Assembly: GCA_002305805.1 (NCBI GenBank)
Contig: DBQY01000016.1
Location: 48,242-112,241, forward strand
Source: Atopobium sp. UBA1382
GTDB taxonomy: Bacteria; Actinomycetota; Coriobacteriia; Coriobacteriales; Atopobiaceae
Direction of reading: 5' to 3'
DNA length: 64,000 nt
Shown here: piece after piece, positions 12,298 to 20,809 of the stretch
How the letters are laid out: the number at the start of each line of letters is the position of its first letter
Numbering within the stretch: position 1 is the first letter of the stretch
Program-made: the position numbers and the translations under genes
The notes under the pieces: generated by a model
What the model was told of the DNA's origin: nothing
Seen by the model: the letters and a program-made list of their open reading frames with translations, nothing else
Database searches by the model: none

Positions 12298-12314
12298 GCT
12301 CTAGCACCAGCCAC

Positions 12315-12406
12315 GGAGAGCTGACCGAGAGGCCGAAGGTGCTCGCCTGCTAAGCGAGTATAGGATGCAAATCCTATCTGGGGTTCGAATCCCCAGCTCT
12401 CCGCCA
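12315..12406 (+). tRNA. tRNA-Ser(GCU)
   Basis: The acceptor stem GGAGAGC pairs with GCTCTCC, the variable arm is long as in class II tRNAs, and the T loop reads GGTTCGAATC. The anticodon loop CTGCTAA gives GCU. The CCA end is encoded (12404-12406). Confidence 0.97.
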
Positions 12407-12416
12407 GTCAACTCAT

Positions 12417-12453
12417 GGGCCCCCGCCGGTTTGTCCGTCGGGGGCCCTTTTTT
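12417..12453 (+). terminator. Terminator after tRNA-Ser
   Basis: Nine-base arms (GGGCCCCCG 12417-12425, CGGGGGCCC 12439-12447) are followed by six T residues. Confidence 0.93.
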
Positions 12454-12494
12454 GTGGCCCGACACCACATCTTCGACACTTTTCTCGTTTTGCC

Positions 12495-12523
12495 TTGACT
12501 TGGCCAAGAAGGCGTGGCAGTAT
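12495..12523 (+). promoter_or_regulatory. Promoter of tRNA-Arg(ACG)
   Basis: TTGACT (12495-12500) and CAGTAT (12518-12523) have a 17-base spacer. The tRNA starts 12 bases later. TATTAC three bases on is an alternative -10. Confidence 0.5.
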
Positions 12524-12535
12524 TACCAACTGCAC

Positions 12536-12612
12536 GCGGCGTTACCTCAGCTGGATAGAGGACCTGACTACGAATCAGGGCGTCATAGGTTCGAATCCTA
12601 TACGCCGCACCA
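12536..12612 (+). tRNA. tRNA-Arg(ACG)
   Basis: Acceptor GCGGCGT/ACGCCGC, D-arm TCAGCTGGATAGAG, anticodon stem CTGAC/ATCAG with anticodon ACG, T-arm GGTTCGAATCC, and encoded CCA at 12610-12612. Confidence 0.96.
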
Positions 12613-12621
12613 CGCAAAGTT

Positions 12622-12651
12622 CGGGAGGCTCCCACGGGAGCCTCCCGTTTT
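12622..12651 (+). terminator. Terminator after tRNA-Arg(ACG)
   Basis: Twelve-base perfect arms CGGGAGGCTCCC (12622-12633) and its complement (12636-12647) are followed by TTTT. Confidence 0.93.
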
Positions 12652-12668
12652 GCTATCGGACATCCCCT

Positions 12669-12995
12669 CTAAGCCGGCCGGCACACCACCCCGGTCCTGG
12701 GGCCGATGCCCACGAACGTGTAGGAGACACCGCTGGCGTCGCACAGATCCATCAGGTCGATGACGTCGTTCTTGTCGTCCGCAAGGTACTCCTCGATCGA
12801 GGCGAACCCTATACGGTTGACCGCGCGCTCCGCATCGGAAACAGACGACGGTGCGAACAGCACCCGAAGGCCATGCTCCGCCTCGCCGTACGCGATAAGC
12901 GCGGAGGGGCCGCTCAGATGCTCGCGCACCTCAACGACCCCTCCTGACCCCTTGATAACGTCAACCAGATGAACGTCCCTCGCGCACTCGTGCAT
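12669..12995 (-). CDS. Small hypothetical protein (108 aa)
   Basis: The soluble 108-residue protein starts MHECARDVHLVDVIKGSGG and contains FASIEEYLADDKNDVIDLMDLCDASGV, a mostly helical acidic segment. I recognise no family. Start ATG 12993-12995 has GGAGAGG upstream; an in-frame extension to 13169 lacks an RBS. It is positioned convergent to the tRNA-Arg unit and just downstream of serS. Codon use matches the neighbours, so it is probably real. Confidence 0.65.
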   Translation of the reverse strand: MHECARDVHLVDVIKGSGGVVEVREHLSGPSALIAYGEAEHGLRVLFAPSSVSDAERAVNRIGFASIEEYLADDKNDVIDLMDLCDASGVSYTFVGIGPRTGVVCRPA

Positions 12996-13098
12996 CGGCC
13001 TCTCCTCTCCCCTTGTCTTTTGGAAAGAGTAGACCACAGAGGCGCAGTACCGAACAAGTGTTCTACCGTTCGCACGGGCGGCTCTTCGGCGAGCGGTC

Positions 13099-14382
13099 CT
13101 ACTCCGGGCGAATGACCTCCACGCCACCCATGTAGGGACGCAGCGCCTCGGGCACGGCCACGCTACCATCTGCGTTCTGGTAGTTCTCTAGGATGGCCGC
13201 CATCGTGCGACCCACGGCCAGGCCGGAACCGTTGAGCGTGTGCACAAGGCGCGTCCCCTTGAACTCCGCGGGGTCGCGATAGCGGATGTTGGCGCGACGC
13301 GCCTGGAAGTCCCAGCAGTTGGAGCAGGAAGAGATCTCCTTGTAGGCGTTGTAGCTCGGCAGCCACACCTCGAGGTCGTAGCACTTGGCGGCAGAGAAGC
13401 CGATGTCACCGGTGCAGAGCGTGACCACGTGGTAGGGCAGGCCAAGGGCCTGCAGCACCGCCTCCGCCTCGGCGACCATGCTCTCGAGCTGGTTCATCGA
13501 GTCCTCGGGCTTGGCAAACTTGACCATCTCCACCTTGTCGAACTGGTGGACGCGGATGATGCCGCGCGTGTCGCGCCCGGCCGAGCCCGCCTCCTCGCGG
13601 AAGCACGGCGTGAAGGCGGTGTACCACAGAGGCAGCTGGGAGGCGTCCAGCACCTCGTCGCGATGCAGGTTGGTAAGCATGACCTCAGCCGTGGGGATGA
13701 GGTAGAGGTCCGGGTTCACGTGGTAGAGGTCGTCCTCGAACTTGGGCAGCTGACCGGTACCGAAGAGCGTCTCGCGGTTGGTGATGACGGGCAGCCACCA
13801 CTCCTTGAAGCCGGCCTTGACATGCATGTCGATCATGAAGCTGATGAGGGCGCGCTCCATGCGGGAGCCCAGACCGCCAAGCGCGTAGAAGCGCGCGCCG
13901 GCGATCTTGACGCCGCGGTCGAAGTCGATGATTCCCAGGTCCGGGCCAAGGTCCCAGTGCGCCTTTGCCTCGAAGTCGAACTCGCGCGGGGTGCCCCAGC
14001 GACGGACCTCCGGGTTGTCGGAGTCGTCCTTGCCGTACGGGACGCTCTCGTGCGGGATGTTGGGGATGGCGGCAACCAGGTCGAAGAGCTCCTGCTCAAC
14101 CTTGTCGCGCTTGTCGTCGAGCTCGGCGATGCGCTCCTTGTTGGCAGCGACGCGCGCCTTGGCGGCCTCGGCCTCGTCCCGCTTGCCCTCGCGCATGAGC
14201 TGGCCAATCTCCTTGGAGACGGCGTTGCGCTCCGCCTGGAGCCGCTCGACCTCCACGATGACGGAGCGACGCTCCTCGTCAAGCTCGAAGAACTTCTCGC
14301 GGTCCCAGTGCGCGTTCTGACGGGACTCGCACGCCTTGTCCACGACGTCGGGATTCTCGCGAACGAACTTGATGTCGAGCAT
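13099..14382 (-). CDS. serS: Seryl-tRNA synthetase
   Basis: The 427-residue protein has the typical bacterial SerRS layout. An N-terminal tRNA-binding coiled coil occupies about residues 25-105 ([21 protein letters not shown]). The class II catalytic domain follows, with motif 2 ([22 protein letters not shown] near 270) and motif 3 ([19 protein letters not shown] near 385). It charges tRNA-Ser and tRNA-Sec with serine. ATG 14380-14382 has GAGGAG upstream. No T-box leader is visible in the short divergent region upstream. Confidence 0.97.
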   Translation of the reverse strand: MLDIKFVRENPDVVDKACESRQNAHWDREKFFELDEERRSVIVEVERLQAERNAVSKEIGQLMREGKRDEAEAAKARVAANKERIAELDDKRDKVEQELFDLVAAIPNIPHESVPYGKDDSDNPEVRRWGTPREFDFEAKAHWDLGPDLGIIDFDRGVKIAGARFYALGGLGSRMERALISFMIDMHVKAGFKEWWLPVITNRETLFGTGQLPKFEDDLYHVNPDLYLIPTAEVMLTNLHRDEVLDASQLPLWYTAFTPCFREEAGSAGRDTRGIIRVHQFDKVEMVKFAKPEDSMNQLESMVAEAEAVLQALGLPYHVVTLCTGDIGFSAAKCYDLEVWLPSYNAYKEISSCSNCWDFQARRANIRYRDPAEFKGTRLVHTLNGSGLAVGRTMAAILENYQNADGSVAVPEALRPYMGGVEVIRPE

Positions 14383-14436
14383 GTTCACTCCTCGCTTCTG
14401 GCTGTCCTGTCCGCGGGCACGTGCCCGGCGGCGCTC

Positions 14437-14450
14437 CAAGTATATACTTG
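14437..14450. promoter_or_regulatory. Palindromic divergent promoter region
   Basis: CAAGTATATACTTG is a perfect 14-base palindrome between divergent serS and the small membrane gene. Its centre (TATATA) could serve as a -10 element on either strand, and the symmetry would suit an operator. No matching -35 is clear. Confidence 0.4.
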
Positions 14451-14482
14451 TGCGCATCGAAAACGGCGCCCAGGGAGGCAGC

Positions 14483-14671
14483 ATGCAGGCAATCGCGGAT
14501 TTCGTCACGTGGCTCTTCAACGACAAGATGGGGGTTCTCTGCCTCATTGCGGGCGGTATCGTGATCTGCCTCATCATCGCCCTCGTCATGGAGCGCAAGA
14601 CCAAGCAGCGCTACTTCAACCACGAGAAGTCCGAGGACGACTGGAGCCTCTTCGGCGACGAGGACGAGTAG
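14483..14671 (+). CDS. Small single-pass membrane protein (62 aa)
   Basis: ATG 14483 follows AGGGAGG (14472-14478). The protein has one transmembrane helix (residues ~15-35, [18 protein letters not shown]). A polar C-terminal tail ([19 protein letters not shown]) is rich in acidic residues. The family is unknown to me, and the topology is probably N-out with an acidic cytosolic tail. Confidence 0.65.
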   Translation: MQAIADFVTWLFNDKMGVLCLIAGGIVICLIIALVMERKTKQRYFNHEKSEDDWSLFGDEDE

Positions 14672-14726
14672 CGGCCCGGCGTTCTTCTCGCCCGGACGTT
14701 CTTCTCGGCCCTGTCCTTTCCCTACG

Positions 14727-14804
14727 ATTAGTGTACATAATCCGGTTTCAAATCACATATCCGCAGGATTTTGTTTTGATACCACCTGGAATATGTACAC
14801 TAAT
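14727..14804 (+). mobile_element. 78-bp MITE-like element, copy 1
   Basis: The terminal inverted repeat ATTAGTGTACATA is perfect for 13 bases at both ends. The interior is AT-rich and partly self-complementary (GGTTTCAAA near TTTTGATACC), so the whole can fold as one hairpin. Copies 2 and 3 have exactly the same length. Confidence 0.85.
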
Positions 14805-14849
14805 TCGCCACCACCGCCACATCAGCCGCCGGCCCCGAGAGGAGGACGC

Positions 14850-15971
14850 GTGCAGCTGACCGTCGACAACCTGAGCGCCCTGCGGGCCCTGCGAGTTTTT
14901 CGGCGCGAGGGCCGCATGCTCCCCGCCGAACGGCACGACCTTCAGGAACCCGATCCCAGCCCCCAGCAACGCTGGACCGCACGCGTGATTCCCGCCCGAC
15001 GCCTAGGGCTCTCGAGCGCCCCCGGCACGGACGCGCCCATCGAGGTTGCAGTCCCATCCGCCGAGAAGCGCCTCAGGGGCGCCATCTTCTCGTGCACCGT
15101 CCGCTCGACGAGCATCCCGCGCTGCTCGTTCGTGAGTCTTGGCGACAGGCTCTCCATTCCCTGCCCTGAGCTGCTTTTCTATGAGCTTGCAGGAACGATG
15201 AGCCAGGAGTCGCTGGCGCTCGTAGGCTACGAGCTGTGCGGGACGTACGTGCGCGACCCATCCGACCCGCGGCGCGGTGAGGTCGTCTACGGCGCGCCGC
15301 CCGTGACCAGCGTCGAGCAGATACGATCCTACCTTGCGGCGTTTCGCGACCGGCCGCAGGCGATGCTCGCGCGCCTGGCTCTGCGACGCGTCGCCGATAA
15401 CGCCTGGTCTCCCATGGAGGCGATCGTTGCGCTCATGATTCGCCTTCCCGTCGCTGATTCCGGATACGAACTCGGCGAGGTCGTACTCAACGTGCGTCAC
15501 AGCGCCACGCCGGAGCTCGTAGCGCTCGGGGGCAGGGGCTCGCGCGTGCCCGACATCGAGGTCGTTGGCACCCACGTGGGATTCAACTATGACAGCCATC
15601 TGCACCTTGACCTCGAGTCCATCGCCCTCGCCGCGGCAACCGGAAGCGCAGAGACACAGATAGCCGCCGTGCGCAGGAAGCATCATGACGACATCAAACG
15701 CAACCGAGAGCTCGCCGCCATGGGACGCGTTGTCCTGTCCGTCACCTCGGCCGACCTCTTCGCTCCCGGCGGCCTCGACTCGGTCATGCTCCAGGCCGCC
15801 ATGACGATTGACGAGCTGAACGGCGGACAGGCACTCGCAAACGCACATGCGGCGATAACCCCCGCGCAACGGGAACATCGACAGAGACTCATCTGGTCCC
15901 TACTTCCCTGGGACGAGGGGGTGCGTTTCGCGCGCGAACTTGCGGCGGAACAGCCGTGGTACTTCACGTGA
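14850..15971 (+). CDS. Restriction-endonuclease-fold-like protein within inverted repeats
   Basis: The 373-residue protein starts at GTG 14850, with GAGAGGAGG just upstream; an in-frame ATG inside the repeat element (14793) lacks an RBS. The middle part contains SLGDRLSIPCPELLFYELAG and GYELCGTYVRDP, phrases I associate with a multi-copy coriobacterial family. The C-terminus has a Vsr/DUF559-like ending: PDIEV, GFNYDSHLHLD, then DIKRNRELAAMG and VLSVTSADLF. This suggests a PD-(D/E)XK nuclease fold, but the position usually holding Glu (ExYD/ExDG) is Asn here, so catalysis is doubtful. A role as a defence, toxin-like or mobile nuclease is inference only. Confidence 0.6.
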   Translation: MQLTVDNLSALRALRVFRREGRMLPAERHDLQEPDPSPQQRWTARVIPARRLGLSSAPGTDAPIEVAVPSAEKRLRGAIFSCTVRSTSIPRCSFVSLGDRLSIPCPELLFYELAGTMSQESLALVGYELCGTYVRDPSDPRRGEVVYGAPPVTSVEQIRSYLAAFRDRPQAMLARLALRRVADNAWSPMEAIVALMIRLPVADSGYELGEVVLNVRHSATPELVALGGRGSRVPDIEVVGTHVGFNYDSHLHLDLESIALAAATGSAETQIAAVRRKHHDDIKRNRELAAMGRVVLSVTSADLFAPGGLDSVMLQAAMTIDELNGGQALANAHAAITPAQREHRQRLIWSLLPWDEGVRFARELAAEQPWYFT

Positions 15972-15989
15972 CGAGATGGCGTCCGGTCG

Positions 15990-16067
15990 ATTAGTGTACA
16001 TATTCCAGGTGGTATCAAAACAAAATCCTGCGGATATGTGATTTGAAATCGGATTATGTACACTAAT
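15990..16067 (-). mobile_element. 78-bp MITE-like element, copy 2 (inverted)
   Basis: This is the reverse complement of copy 1 with a single base difference (77/78). It starts 18 bases after the stop codon of the enclosed gene. Confidence 0.85.
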
Positions 16068-16123
16068 CGTGGAAGGGGCGGCGCGGCGAGAAGGACCGCG
16101 GACCGAGGGATCCCGCGCGCACG

Positions 16124-16152
16124 AAAAAGGGCCCCGGCAAAGCCGAGGCCCC
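16124..16152 (-). terminator. Terminator of tRNA-Leu
   Basis: GGGGCCTCGGC and GCCGGGGCCC pair around a three-base loop, followed by TTTTT on the minus strand. Confidence 0.9.
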
Positions 16153-16161
16153 AAGCAATCA

Positions 16162-16248
16162 TGGTGCGGGCGAAAGGACTTGAACCTTCATGGAGTTGCC
16201 CCCATACGGACCTGAACCGTACGCGTCTGCCAATTCCGCCACGCCCGC
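16162..16248 (-). tRNA. tRNA-Leu(CAG)
   Basis: Acceptor GCGGGCG/CGCCCGC, a long variable arm (TGGGGGCAACTCCA), anticodon loop TTCAGGT giving CAG, T-arm GGTTCAAGTCC, and encoded CCA. Confidence 0.96.
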
Positions 16249-16258
16249 GTGCTGAGCT

Positions 16259-16287
16259 ATCGTAACGCATCCGCCGAACGCCCGCAA
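16259..16287 (-). promoter_or_regulatory. Promoter of tRNA-Leu
   Basis: On the minus strand TTGCGG (16282-16287) and TACGAT (16259-16264) are spaced by 17 bases, ten bases before the tRNA start. Confidence 0.6.
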
Positions 16288-16337
16288 GCGCTAAAATGTC
16301 ATCACACGGCCAGACGCAGCTGAAACGAGGAGGTGCC

Positions 16338-18110
16338 GTGAACGACCCGCGTGACCGGGTGCCTACGAGCACCCCTTTGCCATCTGCGGCACAACCACAC
16401 GATGAATACCTGCTCGGCCGCTATCGCGTGCTCGAGCGTCGGGGCAACGGCGGCTTTGGCACGGTGTGCACCTGCTGGGACCGGCGGCTGCAGCGGCGCG
16501 TGGCCATCAAGCGCATGCCCCTCGCAGCCGAGACCGGAACCACGGCCGACGAGGCACTCGCCGAGGCGCGCACCGCCTGCATGCTCGGGCACCCCAACAT
16601 CGTCACCGTCTTCGACTTCGAGTCGGACGGGACGTTCGCCTATCTCGTCATGGAGTACGTCGACGGTCTCAACCTCGCCGAGCTACTCGCCCGCGTCGAG
16701 GGCGGCCGGCTCACCCCGGACGAGTGTGCGCACGTGCTCCAGAGCGTGGCGCAGGCGCTCGCCTTCGCACACGAGAACCGGGTCCTGCACCTGGACATAA
16801 AGCCAACTAACATCATGATCGACCGCCAGGGCGTCGTGAAGCTCGCGGACTTTGGCATGGCCACGCTCGCCTCGGCCGCCGGGTACGGGGGCGCCCGTGG
16901 TGGTACCGTCGGCTACATGCCACCCGAGCAGATTGACGGCGACATGGTCGACGAGCGGACGGACGTCTTCTCCCTCGCGGTGGTGACGTGGCAGGCCCTT
17001 ACCGGATCGAACCCGTTCCTGGCGAGAAGCGCTGAGGACTCGCGGCGGCGCATCGTCAAGGGGCCGGGCCGCCTCACCAAGCTCTGTCCCGGCCTCGACG
17101 CGGACGCCGAGGCCATCCTGCTCGAGGGGCTCTCGCCGACGCCCACGGCCCGCAGCGCTGACGCCCTGGACTTTGCCGACGACCTGGTGGCCCACCTGGG
17201 ACTCCCGACAATGGGCGCCGAGTCGCTCCGCGAGCTCGTTGCGCAGGCGGAGCGCGACGACGACCCCGATGCCGGCGACCGCGTGCGCAGGAACGGCGAC
17301 GGCCCGGAGCTGAGGCTCCCGGACGGCATGATCGCCCGTCTCCTCACTGCGCTTCTCGCCTTCTCGGCTCTTCGGCTCGTCGCCCCTGCGATCCCGGGGC
17401 TTGACGCCGGGGCGCCCTCCGTCGTGGCGCCCCTCGCCTGCGGACTGGCCGCCGCGCTCTGGCCACCAATCGCCTCGTTGCTCGTGCCCGTCGCCCTGGT
17501 CACCGCACTCGTCGCACGCTCACTCGGGGAGCCCCTCCCCGTGCTGCTCGCCTGCCTCCTTGCGGTGGTGGCCGTCTCCTGGTGGTTTTTCGTCGCCCGC
17601 CGCGAGCGCCTCTCGTCGCTCGTCCTCCTGCTGCCATGCTGCCTTCCGTCGCCGGTCTGTGGGGCGGCGCTCGCCGGTTACGCGCTCGACCCGCTTCCCG
17701 CAGGGGCATCCACCCTGGTGGGCTATCTGACGGGCGCCCTCTACCACGTTGCCGTGGCGGGGTCCTTTGCGCCGGACGCACTCGCAGCCGGCCTCCTCGA
17801 GCAGGTTTCGTCACCCGCGTTCTGGCTTCTCCTCGCAGGGTCGCTCGCCTGCGCCGCCCTCTCGTCGGCCCTTGTGCTCCGCGGGACGGTGACCAGCGGG
17901 GTCCTGGGACAGGTCCTCGGCCTCGCCCTCCTTGTGGGCGCCAACATCCTCGCAGCTAGCATGGAGAATAGCGGTATATGGGGCTCCCTCGACTGGCCCG
18001 CCCTTGTCCTTGCGGTACTCTTGAGTGTGCTTATGTGCATCGCGACTGTCCTGAGAGGCCCCCTCTACGAGGACCGGGAAGGCGAGGATATAGATGAGTT
18101 TTCTGAGTGA
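16338..18110 (+). CDS. Membrane Ser/Thr protein kinase (non-RD)
   Basis: The 590-residue protein has an N-terminal Hanks-type kinase domain (~25-290). The glycine loop is RRGNGGFGTV, with Lys in VAIKRM, catalytic loop HLDIKPTN, LADFGMA, and GTVGYMPPEQ. The usual HRD is HLD, so this is a non-RD kinase. The C-terminal half (~325-580) has several hydrophobic helices and no PASTA domain. GTG 16338 is chosen because CGAGGAGG lies at 16326-16333. It is the first gene of a six-gene operon: its stop overlaps the FhaA-like start by 17 bases. Likely partners are the FHA proteins and the SEDS-PBP downstream. Confidence 0.88.
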   Translation: MNDPRDRVPTSTPLPSAAQPHDEYLLGRYRVLERRGNGGFGTVCTCWDRRLQRRVAIKRMPLAAETGTTADEALAEARTACMLGHPNIVTVFDFESDGTFAYLVMEYVDGLNLAELLARVEGGRLTPDECAHVLQSVAQALAFAHENRVLHLDIKPTNIMIDRQGVVKLADFGMATLASAAGYGGARGGTVGYMPPEQIDGDMVDERTDVFSLAVVTWQALTGSNPFLARSAEDSRRRIVKGPGRLTKLCPGLDADAEAILLEGLSPTPTARSADALDFADDLVAHLGLPTMGAESLRELVAQAERDDDPDAGDRVRRNGDGPELRLPDGMIARLLTALLAFSALRLVAPAIPGLDAGAPSVVAPLACGLAAALWPPIASLLVPVALVTALVARSLGEPLPVLLACLLAVVAVSWWFFVARRERLSSLVLLLPCCLPSPVCGAALAGYALDPLPAGASTLVGYLTGALYHVAVAGSFAPDALAAGLLEQVSSPAFWLLLAGSLACAALSSALVLRGTVTSGVLGQVLGLALLVGANILAASMENSGIWGSLDWPALVLAVLLSVLMCIATVLRGPLYEDREGEDIDEFSE

Positions 18111-19161
18111 CTTCGAGTCCCGAATCGGGGCCGTCTTCGGCGCTGCGCCGCAGGGTTACACCGAGCCCTTCTCCTTCAAGAAGCTCGCCAAGCGCGCCGC
18201 GCGCGAGATGGAGAACGAGACCTACGAGATCGACGGCGTCGACACCGCGCCCGCCCTCTACACCGTGCTGGTCTCGGCCACCGACGACTCCCTGATGCGG
18301 CCGCTCTACGAGCAGATTACCTACGAGACCTCCGCCTTCGTCACCGCCCAGGCCCAGAAGAAGGGCTACGCGTTCGTGGGCAGTCCACTCGTGCGCTTCA
18401 TGGTCGACCCGAGCCTCAAGTCGGGCAAGTTCGCCGTCTTCGCCGAGAACGTCGACGAGGGCACGCTCGCGCGCCTGCGCGAGGAGGAGCGCGCGTTTCT
18501 CGCCGGGAGCTCGAGCGCCGGCGGCGCCGCCGCGCAGGTGCACCCGTGTGGCAAGCGCAGGAGGGCGGCCGCAGCACCTTCGCCTGCGCCCGCAAGCGCA
18601 CCGACGCCCGAGCCGGAGACGCCCGCGGCGGACGGACTCGACGTGATGCCCCTCGAGGCGGTCGACCTCGTCCCCTTGGTCCCGTCCACCTCGACCCCGC
18701 GCCCCGTCCCGCTGGGCGGTCCCGCCCCGGTCGTCATCCCGGGCGAGGGCCCCGGCGCCGTTCCCGTGCCGCAGACCCAGCGCCGCAGCGTCCCGCTCGT
18801 CGACCCGCGCCGCGGCGTCGGCGACGTCGCCGCCACCCCGGAGCCCGCTCCCGAGCCGGAGCCCCAGGTGGCGACCTGCCTGCTCATCGACAGGCAGAGC
18901 GGGCGCACCTACACCGCGAGCGCGCCGTCCACGATCGTCGGGCGCGAACGCTCCCAGGCGGGCGTCGTCCTGCGCGATCCCAACGTCTCCCGCCGCCACG
19001 CCGAGCTCTCGTTCGACGGGCGCGACTGGCACATCGCCGACCTCGGCTCGACCAACGGCACGCTTGTCAATGACGTTGACGTCCGCGAGTGCGTCCTGCG
19101 CGACGGCGACCTCATCACCCTCGGTCTCACGAACCTCGAGTTCAGGGAGAACCCGCGATGA
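18094..19161 (+). CDS. fhaA: FhaA-like DUF3662/FHA protein
   Basis: The 355-residue protein has an N-terminal DUF3662-type domain (~1-135, starting MSFLSDFESRIGAVFG). A low-complexity Pro/Ala linker (~140-260) contains a short Cys/Lys/Arg patch. The C-terminal FHA domain (~265-350) carries IVGRERSQAGVVL, VSRRHAELSF and DLGSTNGTLVN. FHA domains bind phosphothreonine. In mycobacteria FhaA links Ser/Thr kinases to peptidoglycan synthesis. The start overlaps the upstream kinase and the stop (TGA in ATGA) overlaps fhaB, so the genes are translationally coupled. Confidence 0.92.
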   Translation: MSFLSDFESRIGAVFGAAPQGYTEPFSFKKLAKRAAREMENETYEIDGVDTAPALYTVLVSATDDSLMRPLYEQITYETSAFVTAQAQKKGYAFVGSPLVRFMVDPSLKSGKFAVFAENVDEGTLARLREEERAFLAGSSSAGGAAAQVHPCGKRRRAAAAPSPAPASAPTPEPETPAADGLDVMPLEAVDLVPLVPSTSTPRPVPLGGPAPVVIPGEGPGAVPVPQTQRRSVPLVDPRRGVGDVAATPEPAPEPEPQVATCLLIDRQSGRTYTASAPSTIVGRERSQAGVVLRDPNVSRRHAELSFDGRDWHIADLGSTNGTLVNDVDVRECVLRDGDLITLGLTNLEFRENPR

Positions 19162-19571
19162 TCGAGCTCGTGCTGTTTGCGGGGCGCGTCCTTCTCGTCG
19201 TCGTCCTCTACGTGTTCCTGTTCGCGGTCATGCGCACCGGCGTCGGCCTGGTGCGCGGCCAGCGCCGCGACTCCGCCATCTGGGCGATTGACGTCGAGAA
19301 GGGAACGAGGTCGCTCCGCGGCCTGCACGTTGACATCCTGGGTCCGGTCGTCATCGGCCGGTCGCCCTCCTCCGACATCGTCATCGACGAGCCCTACGTC
19401 TCCTCGACTCATGCCCGGCTCACCCTCCAGGGTCCCGCGCTCGTTCTCGAGGATCTCGGCTCGACCAACGGCACGCTCGTCAACGGTCACGTCATCGACC
19501 AGCCCGTCACGCTTCGCGACGACGACGAGGTGCAGATCGGCGACACCATCATGCGAGTGAGCCGCGGATGA
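19158..19571 (+). CDS. fhaB: FhaB-like membrane FHA protein
   Basis: The 137-residue protein has one N-terminal transmembrane helix (~3-24, LVLFAGRVLLVVVLYVFLFAV) and a C-terminal FHA domain with VIGRSPSSDIVIDE, VSSTHARL and DLGSTNGTLVN. This is the FhaB/FipA arrangement found beside pstP, rodA and pbpA in actinobacteria. The start ATG overlaps the fhaA stop (ATGA) and its own stop overlaps the phosphatase start in the same way. Confidence 0.93.
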   Translation: MIELVLFAGRVLLVVVLYVFLFAVMRTGVGLVRGQRRDSAIWAIDVEKGTRSLRGLHVDILGPVVIGRSPSSDIVIDEPYVSSTHARLTLQGPALVLEDLGSTNGTLVNGHVIDQPVTLRDDDEVQIGDTIMRVSRG

Positions 19572-20809
19572 CGACCGTCGAGGCACAGATGGGCCCCGTC
19601 CAGGAGCCCACCAACGCCCCCGGGCGCGCCGAGATTCCCGTCGAGGGCCGCCTCGGGGCGGACGCCGTCTCCGGCTCCAACGAGTTCATCTCGTGGGGGG
19701 CCCGCAGCGACGTCGGCCTCGTCCGCGGCCACAACGAGGACTCCTTTCTTCTGAGGGCGCCCCTGTTCATGGTCTCGGACGGCATGGGCGGCCACGCCGC
19801 CGGCGAGGTAGCGAGCTCGATTGCCGTCGAGACGGTGGGAGAACAGGCGCCCGGCACGGCTGACGACGTCCTTCTCGGCGCCGCCGTCGAGTCGGCGAAC
19901 ATGAGCGTCATCGAGGCATCTGAGCAGGGCATCGGCAAGCCCGGCATGGGCTGCACCGCCACCGCCGTCCTCATCGAGGGGAACCGGATGGCCGTGGCGC
20001 ACGTGGGCGACTCCCGCGCCTACGTGCTCTGTCAGGGCACGCTCGTGCGCATCACCCACGACCACTCCTATGTCGAGGAGCTCGTCGACTCTGGCCAGAT
20101 CACGGCTGACGAGGCGCGCACGCACCCCTCGCGCTCCATCATAACCCGCGCGCTCGGCTCCGACCCCGACATGTACGCGGACCACTTCTCCCTCGAGGTC
20201 AACGACGGCGATCGCGTCATCCTGTGCTCGGACGGCCTCTCGTCCATGATCTCGGACGCGGATATCGAGTCGCTCGCGGTCTCGAGCGCGACGCCGCAGC
20301 AGGCGGCCGACAACCTCGTGGCCGCCGCGCTCACCGCCGGTGGCTCCGACAACGTGACCGTCGTCGTGGTCGACGTCCTGAACGACGGCCTCGCCGACGC
20401 CGCGCGCAAGCGCCTGCTCCGCCGCGCCGCGTTCGTCAGCGGCATCATCGCTGCGTTTCTCGCCCTTTCCGTTCTGTTTGGCGCCGCGCTCGTGCGCAGC
20501 GAGTGGTACCTCGGCGTCAACGGCTCGACCGTGGGCCTCTACCGCGGCGTCAACGGAGAGTTTCTCGGCATCTCCCTGAGCGAGCTCGTCGGCACGAGCT
20601 CCGTCGAGCTCTCCGACCTCCCGACCTCTGTCCAGGACCAGCTCGCACAGGGCATTCGCGTTGAGAACGAGGAGGCTGGCCGCGAGGTCATCGACTCCTA
20701 TCACACGCAGATAAACGCCGAGAAGGACCGAGCCGCCCAGATCGCGGAGACGGCACGCTCGGAGACCGACGGCACCGTTTCCGCGCAGGACGGAGGTGAG
20801 CAGCAGTGA
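19568..20809 (+). CDS. pstP: PP2C-type Ser/Thr protein phosphatase
   Basis: The 413-residue protein has the metal-binding PP2C motifs in order: [16 protein letters not shown] (~43-58), [15 protein letters not shown] (~72), HVGDSRAYV (~146), CSDGLSSM (~219) and [10 protein letters not shown] (~260). A transmembrane helix follows at ~285-305, and an extracytoplasmic tail of ~100 residues ends in a polar stretch. It should reverse phosphorylation by the two kinases of this operon. It starts with an ATGA overlap and ends with GTGA overlapping the next gene. Confidence 0.95.
   Translation: MTTVEAQMGPVQEPTNAPGRAEIPVEGRLGADAVSGSNEFISWGARSDVGLVRGHNEDSFLLRAPLFMVSDGMGGHAAGEVASSIAVETVGEQAPGTADDVLLGAAVESANMSVIEASEQGIGKPGMGCTATAVLIEGNRMAVAHVGDSRAYVLCQGTLVRITHDHSYVEELVDSGQITADEARTHPSRSIITRALGSDPDMYADHFSLEVNDGDRVILCSDGLSSMISDADIESLAVSSATPQQAADNLVAAALTAGGSDNVTVVVVDVLNDGLADAARKRLLRRAAFVSGIIAAFLALSVLFGAALVRSEWYLGVNGSTVGLYRGVNGEFLGISLSELVGTSSVELSDLPTSVQDQLAQGIRVENEEAGREVIDSYHTQINAEKDRAAQIAETARSETDGTVSAQDGGEQQ

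Larger units (their letters stand above)
14727..16067. mobile_element. Candidate composite element: gene between inverted 78-bp repeats
   Basis: The two 78-bp elements at 14727-14804 and 15990-16067 are in opposite orientation, differ at one position, and enclose a single gene (14850-15971). No transposase is inside, so movement would need trans-acting help. Whether the unit moves as a whole or is two independent insertions is not decided by sequence alone. Confidence 0.5.

Noticed and set aside
13006..14482. T-box leader for serS
   Set aside because: The region upstream of serS is about 100 bases to the next gene and lacks a T-box sequence or terminator pair.
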